Shown in pieces: positions 1 through 15,453 of a stretch of 64,000 nt of DNA (its first letter is position 1; each line of letters begins with the position of its first letter). The notes under the pieces were generated by a model, which saw only the letters and a program-made list of their open reading frames with translations, ran no database searches and was not told the origin of the DNA. Source of the DNA: Sulfitobacter sp. DSM 110093 (GTDB lineage: Bacteria > Pseudomonadota > Alphaproteobacteria > Rhodobacterales > Rhodobacteraceae); NCBI RefSeq assembly GCF_022788715.1, contig NZ_CP085167.1, forward strand, positions 555,001-619,000. The letters are read 5' to 3'. The position numbers and the translations under genes were made by a program.

Positions 1-1312
<1,312 letters not shown>

Positions 1313-1492
1313 TGATCCAGTAGAAGCAAGACTTCAACTTATCAATCAAAAGCATACACATACAATCAGTTGTACATGACTTGGAACAAACAACGCTCAG
1401 CACTTCAGTGGTGACAGCGCAGGAACAGGTATCCCACAGATACCCTACCTCCCGCCGTCCCTCTTAAAAGCAGAGCGCTTGAGGACTTTATT

Positions 1493-1612
1493 TGGTTTGG
1501 TGATCATAGCGCGAGCAAAACACCTGGTCCCATCCCGAACCCAGCCGTTAAGTGCCGTAGCGCCGATGGTACTGCGTCTTAAGACGTGGGAGAGTAGGTC
1601 ATCGCCAAACCT
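1493..1612 (+). rRNA. rrf: 5S ribosomal RNA
   Basis: A 5S-sized segment about 180 bases after the 23S end. The 5' GGTTTGGTG and 3' CGCCAAACC ends pair as the terminal helix I, and the internal CACCTGGTCCCATCCCGAAC block is the classic 5S loop region. Exact ends are uncertain by 1-3 bases. No tRNA-fMet follows it, although one is common after 5S in this group. Confidence 0.95.
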
Positions 1613-1659
1613 AATAAGGTCCTCAAATCAGTATCTCTCAACGATGATCAAAATTAAAC

Positions 1660-1698
1660 AAAACCGCCGCAGCTCATAGAGCAGCGGCGGTTTTGCTT
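1660..1698 (+). terminator. Terminator of the rRNA operon
   Basis: Stem AAACCGCCGC (1661-1670) pairs with GCGGCGGTTT (1684-1693) around a 13-base loop and runs into a T-rich tail. It closes the rrn operon before the protein genes. Confidence 0.85.
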
Positions 1699-1804
1699 TG
1701 TGAGGCGGTATAGTTGCCGTCGATGCCCAACATCCGTCAACTTTCGGTCCAATCTACGGCGCAAATTTTCAGTAACTCTTTCGCAACTGCGTAGAGAGAC
1801 TGAA

Positions 1805-2452
1805 ATGAAGACCCAGATTGACAATTCAGAGCCACAGGAAATGCCGGATTTAGATGCGGCATCGATGTCGGCAATCCGCAACTTGGTTAAGGGTGATCAG
1901 GAGGCTGAAGTTGAGAGGTCGGCAACGGATAGAAAAGTTGCTCCTACTGCAATGTCACAGAAGCCGGCGGTTAAGCCGCGTTCTGCCCGGCGAAGGGCCT
2001 TTCCTGATTTGTCAGAACCTAAGACCACCAAGAAAAAATCAGGTAAGCGCGTCGCATTGAAGCTTTCCAAGTCGCGCCCGTCGCCGTGGGTTATCATCCT
2101 TGGGGCGCTCGCTTTGCTGGTTGTTCTGCGTCCTTTGCTAATGCTTGGCCTCATCCTCCTGACGGTATTCGTTACGTTGGGTGTCTTCCTCGCCCTTGGT
2201 TATGACGGGTTTTGGCAGCGTGCGATGGCGCTTGGGCGTTGGTATACTGGGCGCCGGCCCGAACGGGCGGCCCGTATACGCGCGCGGCTGGATGCCTTTG
2301 CGATGAAATGGGATGCAGTGCTTGACCGCTTCCCCGAAGGCACGGTCGATGGGCTCTATCTGCCGGACTTTGGGGAGATCGCCGCGGCTGACGCCCGCCA
2401 TGACGAAGCCCTCGATCGCCGGTTTGACAGTCTGCGCAACTCCGAAGCTTGA
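1805..2452 (+). CDS. Conserved hypothetical membrane protein (215 aa)
   Basis: I do not recognise a named family. The N-terminal 90 residues are polar and highly basic near residues 60-90 (RSARRR, KTTKKKSGKR). A hydrophobic stretch at about 94-132 can form one or two membrane passes, followed by a charged C-terminal domain. This suggests a positive cytoplasmic tail, a short hairpin or single span, and a soluble end. The ATG at 1805 follows GAGAGACTGAA and is preferred over an in-frame start at 1700, which would lie almost in the rrn terminator. It ends 76 bases before secE, so co-transcription with secE is possible. Function unknown. Confidence 0.7.
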   Translation: MKTQIDNSEPQEMPDLDAASMSAIRNLVKGDQEAEVERSATDRKVAPTAMSQKPAVKPRSARRRAFPDLSEPKTTKKKSGKRVALKLSKSRPSPWVIILGALALLVVLRPLLMLGLILLTVFVTLGVFLALGYDGFWQRAMALGRWYTGRRPERAARIRARLDAFAMKWDAVLDRFPEGTVDGLYLPDFGEIAAADARHDEALDRRFDSLRNSEA

Positions 2453-2528
2453 GCGGTGCGCGATGGTGTCTTGAAACTGGGGGGCGGACCCGTTACATCC
2501 GCCCAATCGGGCAACAAGGAAAGATGTC

Positions 2529-2726
2529 ATGGCCACCACCAATCCGCTTCAGTTCATCCAGCAGGTTCGTACCGAAGTTGCCAAGGTTGTTTGGCCGACC
2601 AAGCGCGAAGTGATGCTGACCACTGTGATGGTCTTTATCCTTGCCGCGCTGACGGCTGTTTTCTTTGCGATTGTCGACATTCTGATCCGCGGCGGCTTGC
2701 AGCAGATCCTTGGGATGTTCGGCTAA
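2529..2726 (+). CDS. secE: Preprotein translocase subunit SecE
   Basis: A 65-residue single-span SecE of the short type. It clamps SecY in the SecYEG protein-conducting channel of the inner membrane. The amphipathic region (residues 5-25) contains the family hallmark EVAKVVWPTKREV, and one transmembrane helix spans about 28-52. An AAGGAAAG ribosome binding site precedes the ATG. As usual it lies directly upstream of nusG, here separated by two hairpins. Confidence 0.96.
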   Translation: MATTNPLQFIQQVRTEVAKVVWPTKREVMLTTVMVFILAALTAVFFAIVDILIRGGLQQILGMFG

Positions 2727-2772
2727 GCATCGCCCGCTCGGGTGAATTTATCTTTACACCCTTGAAACCTGC

Positions 2773-2845
2773 GTCTGCGCGAGCTATTGCGCAGACCTGA
2801 CCTGAAAAGGGGCGTGCGGCGATTCGAGTTGCGCGCCGATTTTTT
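2773..2845 (+). terminator. Tandem hairpins between secE and nusG
   Basis: First hairpin: GTCTGCGC (2773-2780), loop of 8, GCGCAGAC (2789-2796), perfect, with no T tract. Second hairpin: GGCGTGC (2811-2817) with GCGCGCC (2831-2837), followed by six T at 2840-2845, a terminator-like end. The pair may attenuate secE read-through into nusG; this is inferred. Confidence 0.6.
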
Positions 2846-2934
2846 GTTCAGATGTTGCGGGGCCGAGGCTCCGTGTGATTGACGAATTTACATGCCGGGG
2901 CAGCCCGCATGGCAAGACAGGGACCAGAGTTCAG

Positions 2935-3468
2935 ATGGCAAAACGGTGGTATTCGGTCAGTGTCCTGTCGAACTTCGAAAAGAAGATCGCCGAGCAGATC
3001 CGCGCATCCGTGGCTGAGCAGGAACTTGAAGACCAGATTGACGAAGTGCTGGTGCCCACCGAAGAGGTGATTGAGGTCCGGCGCGGCAAGAAGGTGACAA
3101 CCGAGCGTCGCTTCATGCCCGGCTATGTGCTGGTGCATATGGAAATGTCCGACGCGGGCTATCACCTGATCAACTCGATCAACCGCGTCACCGGCTTCTT
3201 GGGGCCGCAAGGCCGCCCGATGCCGATGCGCGATGCCGAAGTGCAAGCGATCTTGGGTCGTGTGCAGGAAGGCGAAGAAGCCCCACGCACGCTGATCCAC
3301 TTTGAGGTCGGCGAAAAGGTCAAGGTTGCCGACGGTCCGTTCGAGGACTTCGACGGCATGATCGAAGAGGTCGATGACGAGAATCAGCGCCTAAAGGTGT
3401 CGGTCTCGATCTTTGGTCGGGAGACCCCGGTCGAACTGGAATTCACTCAGGTCAACAAACAGGTCTGA
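2935..3468 (+). CDS. nusG: Transcription termination/antitermination factor NusG
   Basis: A 177-residue NusG with an N-terminal NGN domain ([20 protein letters not shown] at the start, GYVLVHMEM in the middle) and a C-terminal KOW domain (about residues 125-177, [19 protein letters not shown]). It binds the RNA polymerase clamp and connects it with Rho or the ribosome. The ATG at 2935 gives the conserved MAKRWYSV start; an in-frame GTG at 2875 would add 20 unconserved residues. It stands between secE and the L11 operon, the standard order. Confidence 0.97.
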   Translation: MAKRWYSVSVLSNFEKKIAEQIRASVAEQELEDQIDEVLVPTEEVIEVRRGKKVTTERRFMPGYVLVHMEMSDAGYHLINSINRVTGFLGPQGRPMPMRDAEVQAILGRVQEGEEAPRTLIHFEVGEKVKVADGPFEDFDGMIEEVDDENQRLKVSVSIFGRETPVELEFTQVNKQV

Positions 3469-3474
3469 GTGCGC

Positions 3475-3597
3475 GGCGGGGGTTGCCCCGCCACCCCGGT
3501 GCCCCAAGGGTGTCGGTCACTGTGGGAGGGTCGGGCGCCGCGGCGCCTAGGCTCGGACCACGCAACGAAGATCCTGCGGGGCGCGCCCCAAGGGTGT
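3475..3597 (+). promoter_or_regulatory. L11 operon leader with palindromes and a 13-bp direct repeat
   Basis: The nusG-rplK gap holds a hairpin GGCGGGG/CCCCGCC (3475-3481 with 3486-3492), a perfect palindrome GGCGCCGCGGCGCC (3534-3547), a perfect palindrome GGGGCGCGCCCC (3578-3589) and two copies of GCCCCAAGGGTGT (3501-3513 and 3585-3597). In other bacteria L1 represses the L11-L1 mRNA by binding its leader. Whether these elements carry that site cannot be told by eye. Confidence 0.5.
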
Positions 3598-3615
3598 TGA
3601 AAGGAGAATGGTCAG

Positions 3616-4041
3616 ATGGCCAAGAAACTCGTCGGTACGATGAAGTTACAAGTTAAAGCGGGTCAAGCAAACCCGTCCCCGCCCGTTGGTCCGGCTCTCG
3701 GTCAGCGCGGCATTAACATCATGGAATTCTGCAAGGCGTTCAACGCCAAGACCGCAGACATGGAGCCGGGCGCGCCTTGCCCGACCGTGATCAGCTACTA
3801 TCAGGACAAGTCCTTCACCATGGACATCAAGACGCCCCCGGCGTCCTACTACCTGAAAAAAGCTGCCAAGGTGAACTCTGGCGCAAAAACGCCGTCGCGT
3901 GAAACCGTCGGCACCGTGACCACCAAGCAGCTGCGCGAGATCGCAGAAGCAAAAGCCGCCGACCTGTCCGCGAACGACGTGGAAGCGGCGATGAAAATCA
4001 TTCTGGGCTCTGCCCGGTCCATGGGCATCGAGGTGAAGTAA
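3616..4041 (+). CDS. rplK: 50S ribosomal protein L11
   Basis: A 141-residue L11, of usual length. It binds the GTPase-associated centre of 23S rRNA and is needed for stringent-factor activation. The N-terminal domain shows the proline-rich [24 protein letters not shown] segment, and the C-terminal RNA-binding domain ends [14 protein letters not shown] lies shortly upstream of the ATG. rplA starts one base after its stop codon, so the two are translationally linked. Confidence 0.98.
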   Translation: MAKKLVGTMKLQVKAGQANPSPPVGPALGQRGINIMEFCKAFNAKTADMEPGAPCPTVISYYQDKSFTMDIKTPPASYYLKKAAKVNSGAKTPSRETVGTVTTKQLREIAEAKAADLSANDVEAAMKIILGSARSMGIEVK

Positions 4042-4042
4042 G

Positions 4043-4741
4043 ATGGCAAAACTTGGAAAACGCACCCGCGCCGCCCGTGAAGCCTTTGCTGGCAAAGAAG
4101 AGATCACCGTTGAAGAAGCGGTAAGCCTCATCAAAGCAAACGCAAACGCGAAGTTCGACGAAACCATCGAGATCGCAATGAACCTCGGTGTTGACCCACG
4201 CCACGCAGACCAGATGGTCCGCGGTGTTGTCGGCCTGCCCAACGGCACCGGCAAAACCATGCGCGTTGCTGTCTTCGCCCGTGGCGCGAAAGCTGAAGAA
4301 GCCGAAAAGGCTGGCGCAGATATCGTTGGTGCAGAAGACCTGATGGAAACCGTGCAGTCCGGCAAGATCGACTTTGATCGTTGCATCGCGACACCCGACA
4401 TGATGCCGATCGTTGGCCGTCTGGGTAAAGTGCTTGGCCCCCGTAACCTGATGCCGAACCCCAAGGTTGGCACCGTGACCATGGACGTCGCCGACGCCGT
4501 GAAAGCGGCCAAGGGCGGTGAAGTTCAGTTCAAAGCCGAAAAGGGCGGTGTCGTCCACGCAGGCGTTGGCAAACTGTCCTTCGACGAAGCCAAGCTGGCC
4601 GAAAACATCCGTGCCTTCGTTGGCGCGGTGTCCAAAGCCAAGCCCGCCGGTGCCAAAGGCACATATATGAAAAAGATCAACCTGAGCTCCACAATGGGCC
4701 CGGGCGTGTCGGTCGCTGTCGAGAACGCAACCGCCGAGTGA
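4043..4741 (+). CDS. rplA: 50S ribosomal protein L1
   Basis: A 232-residue L1 of the mobile L1 stalk near the E site, and in many bacteria the repressor of its own operon. Recognisable blocks are [16 protein letters not shown] and the central [20 protein letters not shown], followed by GTVTMDV. It starts one base after the rplK stop codon. A GGTGGG/CCCACC hairpin (4750-4770) follows the stop codon and may end or attenuate the operon. Confidence 0.98.
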   Translation: MAKLGKRTRAAREAFAGKEEITVEEAVSLIKANANAKFDETIEIAMNLGVDPRHADQMVRGVVGLPNGTGKTMRVAVFARGAKAEEAEKAGADIVGAEDLMETVQSGKIDFDRCIATPDMMPIVGRLGKVLGPRNLMPNPKVGTVTMDVADAVKAAKGGEVQFKAEKGGVVHAGVGKLSFDEAKLAENIRAFVGAVSKAKPAGAKGTYMKKINLSSTMGPGVSVAVENATAE

Positions 4742-5014
4742 TCCAGTGGGGTGGGGGCCAGCCTCCCACCTTACGACCCGAGATTTGGCGGCTTCGGCCG
4801 TCAGATACGCAAGGACCAGAAGATCGGTCCGCGCGTCTGTCCGAGACGGAGGGTTTGGGCCATGGCTTGAATAATTCCTTCCTGAGATGGGAAACCGGAA
4901 AAATTCTGCCCTCGGGTGGTTTTGGCCGGGACCCTGACATTGGACCCGAATGGGATGCAGAAGATCGCATCCTGAACTGAGCCGGGGGGCAACCCCCAAA
5001 TTTGGAGTGAAACT
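4742..5014 (+). promoter_or_regulatory. Leader region upstream of rplJ (L10 leader candidate)
   Basis: There are 273 bases without a gene between rplA and rplJ. A hairpin GGTGGG/CCCACC sits at 4750-4770, and further GC-rich potential stems occur (GGCGGCTTCGGCCGTC near 4790-4805, and GGGGGCAACCCCC just before the ribosome binding site). Most bacteria carry an L10/L12-binding structured leader here that controls rplJL translation. Position and structure fit, but I cannot confirm the fold. Confidence 0.5.
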
Positions 5015-5530
5015 GTGGATAGAGCACAAAAAGAACAGCTGGTCGACGAACTCGGCCAGATCTTTGAAAGCTCTGGCGTCGTTGTGGTTAGCCACTACGT
5101 CGGTTTGACAGTTGCCGAAATGCAGGACCTTCGGGCGCGCGCACGCGCTGCCGGTGGGGCCGTGCGTGTTGCCAAAAACAGGCTCGCCAAGATCGCCCTT
5201 GAGGGCAAGCCATGCGAAAGCATCGCTGACCTTCTGACGGGTATGACCGTTCTGACCTATTCTGAGGATCCTGTGGCTGCGGCCAAGGTTGCTCAGGAAT
5301 TCTCCAAGGAAAACCCAAAGCTGGTGATCCTCGGTGGTTCCATGGGTGAGAACGCGTTGGACGCCGCTGGTGTCGAAGCCGTGTCGAAAATGCCTTCGCG
5401 GGAGGAGCTTATCTCCACCATCGCGGGCATGCTCGGCGCACCTGCTTCGAACATCGCCGGGGCCATTGGCGCACCTGCAAGCAACATCGCATCCATCTTG
5501 TCCACGATCGAGGACAAGGCGGCTGCGTAA
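5015..5530 (+). CDS. rplJ: 50S ribosomal protein L10
   Basis: A 171-residue L10, the base of the ribosomal stalk that carries L7/L12 dimers. The start [20 protein letters not shown] is typical, and the C-terminal Ala-rich helix (about 135-171) is the L12 docking site. It uses a GTG start at 5015 preceded by TTGGAGTG. The C-terminal part contains a repeated [20 protein letters not shown] segment. It is followed by rplL 74 bases downstream. Confidence 0.97.
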   Translation: MDRAQKEQLVDELGQIFESSGVVVVSHYVGLTVAEMQDLRARARAAGGAVRVAKNRLAKIALEGKPCESIADLLTGMTVLTYSEDPVAAAKVAQEFSKENPKLVILGGSMGENALDAAGVEAVSKMPSREELISTIAGMLGAPASNIAGAIGAPASNIASILSTIEDKAAA

Positions 5531-5604
5531 GGCATATCGTCAAGCCGGCGCTCGGGTTGAACACGCGCGTTGGAACACACATATCGTAACGGAAAGAGCT
5601 AAAC

Positions 5605-5976
5605 ATGGCTGATCTGAAAAAACTGGCAGAAGACATCGTTGGTCTGACTCTGCTTGAAGCACAAGAACTGAAAACCATCCTGAAAGACGAGTACGGCATC
5701 GAGCCCGCCGCTGGCGGCGCAGTGATGATGGCTGGTCCTGCTGATGGCGGCGCTGCCGAAGAAGAAAAGACCGAATTCGACGTCGTTCTGAAGAACGCCG
5801 GCGCATCCAAGATCAACGTGATCAAGGAAGTCCGCGGCATCACAGGTCTCGGCCTGAAAGAAGCCAAAGACCTGGTCGAAGCCGGTGGCAAGATCAAAGA
5901 AGGCGTCGACAAAGCCGAAGCCGAAGACATCAAAGGCAAGCTGGAAGCAGCTGGCGCCGAAGTCGAGCTGGCCTAA
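5605..5976 (+). CDS. rplL: 50S ribosomal protein L7/L12
   Basis: A 123-residue L7/L12, the multicopy stalk protein that recruits EF-G and EF-Tu. It has an N-terminal dimerisation helix pair ([20 protein letters not shown]), a flexible Gly/Ala hinge (about residues 34-52) and a C-terminal factor-binding domain with [20 protein letters not shown] and [20 protein letters not shown] precedes the ATG. A strong hairpin separates it from rpoB. Confidence 0.98.
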   Translation: MADLKKLAEDIVGLTLLEAQELKTILKDEYGIEPAAGGAVMMAGPADGGAAEEEKTEFDVVLKNAGASKINVIKEVRGITGLGLKEAKDLVEAGGKIKEGVDKAEAEDIKGKLEAAGAEVELA

Positions 5977-6015
5977 GCCAGAGGTGCGTGTTTTCGCGCA
6001 CCACGCATGAACAAG

Positions 6016-6043
6016 GGCTGGACGGGAGTTTTCCTGTCCAGCC
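6016..6043 (+). terminator. Attenuator-like hairpin between rplL and rpoB
   Basis: GGCTGGAC (6016-6023) pairs perfectly with GTCCAGCC (6036-6043) and the stem can extend inward by GGG with CCT. A short TTTT comes at 6051-6054, too far away for a classic terminator. In E. coli the same place holds the partial terminator that sets the rplL:rpoB ratio; the same role is inferred here. Confidence 0.6.
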
Positions 6044-6221
6044 TGACCTGTTTTGACGAATGTTCCGCGTAGCGGAGTATTTCTCTGGAGAGGTCCATGG
6101 TCGGAAGGGATGCAGTGGGACGCATTCCAAGAATTGACCCGGATTTTCCGCTCTTATGGGCGCGCACCACGGCCCCGGTGGTTGATGCGCTCGGCAAGAG
6201 ACACGAAAGGTGACACGACAC

Positions 6222-10358
<4,137 letters not shown>

Positions 10359-10371
10359 GGCGGTAAACGGG

Positions 10372-10416
10372 ATTTTTTGAAAATTCTGCGCCGTTTTCTT
10401 TCAAAGAAAACGGCAC
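10372..10416 (+). repeat. Hairpin repeat, copy 1 (rpoB-rpoC gap)
   Basis: GCCGTTTTCTT (10390-10400) and AAGAAAACGGC (10404-10414) form an 11-bp stem with a 3-base loop, preceded by a degenerate T/A-rich hairpin (about 10372-10388). The whole unit aligns with the rpoA-rplQ gap element at 42375-42422, including the trailing CACC. Both lie inside operons, so they are unlikely to be full terminators. Confidence 0.7.
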
Positions 10417-10453
10417 CCCTCCCTCCCAACGCACCCCTTTCAAGGATCTGAAA

Positions 10454-13400
10454 ATGAACCAGGAACTGACAAACAACCCTTTCAACCCGCTGACGCCACA
10501 AAAAGCGTTTGACGAAATCAAGGTCTCTTTGGCCTCGCCAGAGCGGATCCTCAGCTGGTCCTTCGGTGAGATCAAAAAACCGGAAACCATCAACTACCGG
10601 ACGTTCAAGCCCGAGCGTGACGGCCTCTTCTGCGCGCGTATCTTTGGCCCGATCAAAGACTACGAATGCCTTTGCGGCAAATATAAGCGGATGAAGTATC
10701 GCGGCGTTGTCTGCGAGAAATGTGGTGTCGAAGTGACGCTGCAAAAGGTCCGCCGTGAGCGCATGGGCCACATCGAACTGGCGTCGCCCGTCGCGCATAT
10801 CTGGTTCCTCAAGTCGCTGCCCTCGCGCATCGGCCTGATGCTGGACATGACCCTGCGTGATCTGGAGCGGGTTCTCTACTTTGAGAACTACGTTGTGATC
10901 GAGCCGGGCCTTACCGATCTTCAATACGGTCAGATGATGACCGAAGAAGAGTACATGGACGCCCAAGACGCCTATGGCATGGACGCTTTCACCGCCAACA
11001 TCGGTGCTGAAGCGATCCGTGAAATGCTGGCCGCCATTGATCTGGAAGCCGAAGCCGAGACCCTGCGCGCCGATCTGAAAGAGGCGACAGGCGAGCTGAA
11101 GCCCAAGAAGATTATCAAGCGTCTGAAAGTGGTTGAGTCGTTCCTTGAGTCGGGCAACCGGCCTGAGTGGATGGTCATGACCGTGATCCCGGTGATCCCA
11201 CCAGAACTGCGCCCGCTGGTGCCGCTGGATGGGGGCCGTTTCGCGACGTCCGACCTGAACGACCTGTACCGCCGCGTGATCAACCGGAACAACCGTTTGA
11301 AGCGTCTCATTGAGCTGCGTGCGCCTGACATCATCGTTCGTAACGAAAAGCGGATGTTGCAGGAATCGGTCGACGCTCTGTTCGACAACGGCCGCCGTGG
11401 CCGCGTCATCACCGGTGCCAACAAGCGCCCGCTGAAGTCGCTCTCGGACATGCTGAAAGGCAAGCAGGGTCGCTTCCGTCAGAACCTTTTGGGTAAGCGC
11501 GTCGACTTCTCGGGCCGTTCGGTCATTGTGACCGGCCCCGAGCTGAAGCTGCACCAATGTGGTCTGCCCAAGAAGATGGCGCTCGAACTGTTCAAGCCGT
11601 TCATCTACTCGCGGCTTGAGGCCAAAGGTCTGTCCTCCACCGTGAAGCAGGCGAAAAAGCTGGTTGAAAAAGAGCGTCCCGAGGTTTGGGACATTCTGGA
11701 TGAGGTGATCCGTGAACACCCCGTCATGCTTAACCGCGCGCCGACGCTTCACCGTCTTGGCATTCAGGCGTTCGAACCCGTCCTGATTGAAGGCAAAGCG
11801 ATTCAGCTTCACCCGCTGGTCTGCTCGGCCTTTAACGCTGACTTTGATGGTGACCAGATGGCCGTTCACGTGCCGCTCTCACTGGAAGCCCAGTTGGAAG
11901 CGCGTGTTCTGATGATGTCCACGAACAACGTTCTGTCGCCCGCCAACGGCGCACCGATCATCGTGCCGTCGCAGGATATGATCTTGGGTCTCTACTACAC
12001 GACCCTTGAGCGTGAAGGCATGGTTGGCGAAGGCATGGTGTTTGGTTCCGTGGATGAGGTACAGCACGCCCTCGACGCCGGTGCGGTTCACCTGCACACC
12101 AAAATCAAAGCCCGGATCAAACAGATCGACGCCGAAGGCAACGAAGTGATGATGCGCTTCGACACGACCCCCGGTCGTGTGCGTCTCGGCGCGCTGCTGC
12201 CGTTGAACGCGAAAGCGCCGTTTGACTTGGTCAACCGTCTGCTGCGGAAGAAAGAAGTGCAGCAGGTCATCGACACCGTCTACCGTTATTGCGGTCAGAA
12301 GGAGTCGGTTATCTTCTGTGACCAGATCATGACCATGGGTTTCCGCGAAGCTTTCAAAGCGGGTATTTCCTTCGGCAAAGACGACATGCTGATCCCCGAC
12401 ACCAAATGGCCGCTGGTTGAAGAGACCCGCGAGCAGGTGAAGGACTTTGAACAGCAGTATATGGACGGCCTGATCACTCAGGGCGAAAAGTACAACAAAG
12501 TCGTCGATGCATGGTCGAAGTGTAACGACAAGGTCACCGACGCGATGATGGGCTCCATCTCGGCCACCACGTATCACGAGAATGGGTCCGAAAAGGAGCC
12601 GAACTCGGTTTACATGATGGCCCACTCCGGTGCGCGTGGTTCGGTTACTCAGATGAAGCAGCTGGGCGGGATGCGCGGTCTGATGGCGAAGCCGAACGGC
12701 GACATCATCGAGACGCCGATCATCTCGAACTTTAAAGAAGGTTTGACCGTTCTCGAGTACTTCAACTCGACCCACGGTGCACGGAAAGGTTTGTCGGATA
12801 CCGCTCTGAAAACAGCGAACTCCGGTTACCTGACACGCCGTTTGGTGGACGTGGCGCAGGACTGTATCGTGCGTATGCACGACTGTGGCACCGAAACCGC
12901 GATCACTGCCGAAGCGGCTGTGAACGATGGCGAAGTCGTTTCCTCGCTGGCCGAGCGTCTGCTGGGCCGTGTTGCAGCAGATGACATTCTGGCACCGGGC
13001 ACCGATGAAGTGATCGTGCCTGCCGGTGGTCTGATCGACGAGCGGATGGCCGATGCGATTGATGCGGCGGCCGTTCAGGTTGCCCGTATCCGTAGCCCGC
13101 TGACATGTGAGGCCGAAGAAGGCGTCTGTGCCATGTGCTATGGTCGTGACCTTGCACGCGGTACGCTGGTGAACCAAGGTGAGGCCGTCGGCATCATCGC
13201 GGCCCAGTCGATTGGTGAACCGGGTACACAGCTGACGATGCGGACGTTCCACATCGGCGGTGTTGCTCAGGGTGGCCAGCAGTCCTTCCAAGAGGCCAGC
13301 CAGTCCGGCAAAATTGTGTTCGAAAACGCTCAGACGTTGGAAAACAGCTCGGGCGAGATCCTCGTCATGGGCCGGAACATGAAGCTGTCGATCGTCGACG

Positions 13401-14704
13401 AAAGCGGTGATGAGCGGTCCAGCCACAAAGTGGGCTACGGTACTAAGCTCTTCGTTAAGGATGGCGATACCATTGCGCGCGGCGACAAGCTGTTTGAATG
13501 GGATCCCTACACGCTGCCGATCATTGCTGAAAAACCGGGTATGACCAAATACGTCGACCTGGTGTCGGGCATCGCTGTCAAAGATGACACCGATGACGCG
13601 ACAGGCATGACCCAGAAGATCGTGATCGACTGGCGCGCGGCCCCCAAAGGCAACGAGCTTAAGCCCGAGATCATTCTGGTTGGTGACGATGGCGAGCCGG
13701 TCCGCAACGATGCGGGCAACCCGGTGACCTATCCAATGTCCGTGGATGCCGTTCTGTCCGTTGAGGATCAGACCGAAATCCAAGCGGGTGACATCATCGC
13801 GCGTATCCCGCGTGAAGGTGCCAAGACCAAGGACATTACCGGTGGTCTGCCCCGTGTGGCCGAACTCTTTGAGGCACGTCGCCCCAAAGACCACGCCATC
13901 ATCGCGGAAATCGACGGCTATGTGCGCTTCGGCAAGGACTACAAAAACAAACGCCGCATCGCGATCGAAAGCTCGGATGATCCGGACGTGAAGGTTGAAT
14001 ACATGGTGCCCAAGGGGAAACACATCCCCGTTGCCGAAGGCGACTTCGTGCAGAAGGGTGACTACATCATGGATGGCAACCCCGCGCCGCACGACATTCT
14101 GGCGATCATGGGCGTCGAAGCCTTGGCCGAATACATGATTGACGAAGTGCAGGACGTTTACCGCCTGCAGGGTGTGAAGATTAACGACAAACACATCGAA
14201 GTCATCGTGCGTCAGATGCTGCAGAAGTGGGAAATCCAAGAAAGCGGCGACACCACGCTGCTCAAGGGCGAACACGTCGACAAGCAGGAGTTCGACACCG
14301 CCAATGAGAAGGCGCTGAAGAAGGGTGGCCGTCCTGCCAAGGGCGAACCGATCCTGCTGGGCATCACCAAGGCGTCGCTGCAGACCCGCAGCTTCATCTC
14401 TGCGGCGTCCTTCCAGGAAACAACGCGCGTGCTGACCGAAGCTTCGGTTCAGGGCAAGCGGGACAAGCTGGTTGGCCTGAAAGAGAACGTCATCGTCGGC
14501 CGTTTGATCCCGGCGGGTACTGGTGGGGCGACCCAGCAGATGCGCAAAGTGGCGACAGACCGCGACAACGTTGTGATCGAAGCGCGCCGCGAAGAAGCCG
14601 AGGCGGCAGCCGCTCTGGCCGCTCCGACCGCTTCTGCGCAGGACGACGTCGTTGGTGGCGATGTGTTCAACACGCCAGCGGGTGACGACGAAAGCCGCGA
14701 TTGA
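10454..14704 (+). CDS. rpoC: DNA-directed RNA polymerase subunit beta'
   Basis: A 1416-residue beta' subunit. It carries the N-terminal zinc site ([20 protein letters not shown]), the catalytic magnesium loop [16 protein letters not shown], and the second zinc region with [19 protein letters not shown]. The bridge helix and trigger loop region ([25 protein letters not shown]) is intact. The C-terminal tail is Ala/Glu-rich and acidic. AAGGATCTGAAA precedes the ATG. A strong terminator follows. Confidence 0.98.
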   Translation: MNQELTNNPFNPLTPQKAFDEIKVSLASPERILSWSFGEIKKPETINYRTFKPERDGLFCARIFGPIKDYECLCGKYKRMKYRGVVCEKCGVEVTLQKVRRERMGHIELASPVAHIWFLKSLPSRIGLMLDMTLRDLERVLYFENYVVIEPGLTDLQYGQMMTEEEYMDAQDAYGMDAFTANIGAEAIREMLAAIDLEAEAETLRADLKEATGELKPKKIIKRLKVVESFLESGNRPEWMVMTVIPVIPPELRPLVPLDGGRFATSDLNDLYRRVINRNNRLKRLIELRAPDIIVRNEKRMLQESVDALFDNGRRGRVITGANKRPLKSLSDMLKGKQGRFRQNLLGKRVDFSGRSVIVTGPELKLHQCGLPKKMALELFKPFIYSRLEAKGLSSTVKQAKKLVEKERPEVWDILDEVIREHPVMLNRAPTLHRLGIQAFEPVLIEGKAIQLHPLVCSAFNADFDGDQMAVHVPLSLEAQLEARVLMMSTNNVLSPANGAPIIVPSQDMILGLYYTTLEREGMVGEGMVFGSVDEVQHALDAGAVHLHTKIKARIKQIDAEGNEVMMRFDTTPGRVRLGALLPLNAKAPFDLVNRLLRKKEVQQVIDTVYRYCGQKESVIFCDQIMTMGFREAFKAGISFGKDDMLIPDTKWPLVEETREQVKDFEQQYMDGLITQGEKYNKVVDAWSKCNDKVTDAMMGSISATTYHENGSEKEPNSVYMMAHSGARGSVTQMKQLGGMRGLMAKPNGDIIETPIISNFKEGLTVLEYFNSTHGARKGLSDTALKTANSGYLTRRLVDVAQDCIVRMHDCGTETAITAEAAVNDGEVVSSLAERLLGRVAADDILAPGTDEVIVPAGGLIDERMADAIDAAAVQVARIRSPLTCEAEEGVCAMCYGRDLARGTLVNQGEAVGIIAAQSIGEPGTQLTMRTFHIGGVAQGGQQSFQEASQSGKIVFENAQTLENSSGEILVMGRNMKLSIVDESGDERSSHKVGYGTKLFVKDGDTIARGDKLFEWDPYTLPIIAEKPGMTKYVDLVSGIAVKDDTDDATGMTQKIVIDWRAAPKGNELKPEIILVGDDGEPVRNDAGNPVTYPMSVDAVLSVEDQTEIQAGDIIARIPREGAKTKDITGGLPRVAELFEARRPKDHAIIAEIDGYVRFGKDYKNKRRIAIESSDDPDVKVEYMVPKGKHIPVAEGDFVQKGDYIMDGNPAPHDILAIMGVEALAEYMIDEVQDVYRLQGVKINDKHIEVIVRQMLQKWEIQESGDTTLLKGEHVDKQEFDTANEKALKKGGRPAKGEPILLGITKASLQTRSFISAASFQETTRVLTEASVQGKRDKLVGLKENVIVGRLIPAGTGGATQQMRKVATDRDNVVIEARREEAEAAAALAAPTASAQDDVVGGDVFNTPAGDDESRD

Positions 14705-14730
14705 TCGCAGGTTTAACCTGAAAATTAGTT

Positions 14731-14766
14731 GCCCCCGCAGTGAAAGCTGCGGGGGCTTTCTTGTTT
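14731..14766 (+). terminator. Terminator after rpoC
   Basis: GCCCCCGCAG (14731-14740) pairs with CTGCGGGGGC (14747-14756), then TTTCTTGTTT. A strong intrinsic terminator closing the rpoBC transcript. Confidence 0.92.
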
Positions 14767-14894
14767 CCTCAATTGCGCCGCGGCTCCTAAGGCACAGTGG
14801 CTGCCAGATTGCTTGGTTTCTGTCGCGCTAGCCTTACATCCGCCACATAGCCGAAATACGACGGGGGCAGCTCAACCGTCGCAAGGTTCTTCAG

Positions 14895-15299
14895 ATGGCA
14901 TCCCGCATTTTACATATCGACGATGATCCGATCATTCTGGAATTGGTAAAGATGATCTTTTCCGACGATCGCTCTTTGACCTTTGTTTCTTGCCTAAACG
15001 CCCGCGATGCGCTGGCGGTGGTCGATGACCTGAAACCCGATCTTATCATCAGCGATATCTCGATGCCTGATATGGGGGGGATGGAGCTGGTACATCGGTT
15101 TGGCCAGAATCCGGCCATCGCGGGAACGCCGATTATTTTCCTAAGCGGGCGTACCCGCGACCTTGAGGTCTATGACGCCTTCCGCGATCTGGAAGCCACC
15201 GTGATGCAGAAACCTGTCGACCCGGGACAACTTCGCAGCACGGTCCGGCACCTGCTTGCCAGTCAGCAACAACCGATGACGCAGGCGTCGAACCAGTAA
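14895..15299 (+). CDS. Single-domain response regulator
   Basis: 134 residues containing only a receiver domain, with no output domain. The signature residues are in place: acidic pocket D9-D11 (HIDDDP), phospho-acceptor D54 in IISDISMPDMGG, the switch serine S84 (IIFLSGR) and K107 (QKPVD). It therefore probably shuttles phosphate or acts by protein contact, like CheY or DivK types. No kinase gene is adjacent, so its partner is unknown. The tail after residue 122 is Gln/Ser-rich and probably disordered. Confidence 0.88.
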   Translation: MASRILHIDDDPIILELVKMIFSDDRSLTFVSCLNARDALAVVDDLKPDLIISDISMPDMGGMELVHRFGQNPAIAGTPIIFLSGRTRDLEVYDAFRDLEATVMQKPVDPGQLRSTVRHLLASQQQPMTQASNQ

Positions 15300-15453
15300 G
15301 ACCGGGCAGTTGCTGACCGATCCGTCAACTGTCGTACTGGTCAACGCGCAGACGATGGGCGCAAGCCACCGTTCTTGACAGCCCTAGTGCCCGCTGCCAG
15401 TCATTGGACAGCGGCACCGATATAAGCCGCACCCATTTTCCCGGAGCGCCTTC

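Noticed and set aside
1613..1804. tRNA-fMet expected after 5S
   Set aside because: No cloverleaf or CCA end found in this gap.
11879..14275. 798-residue minus-strand frame
   Set aside because: Antisense shadow of rpoC.
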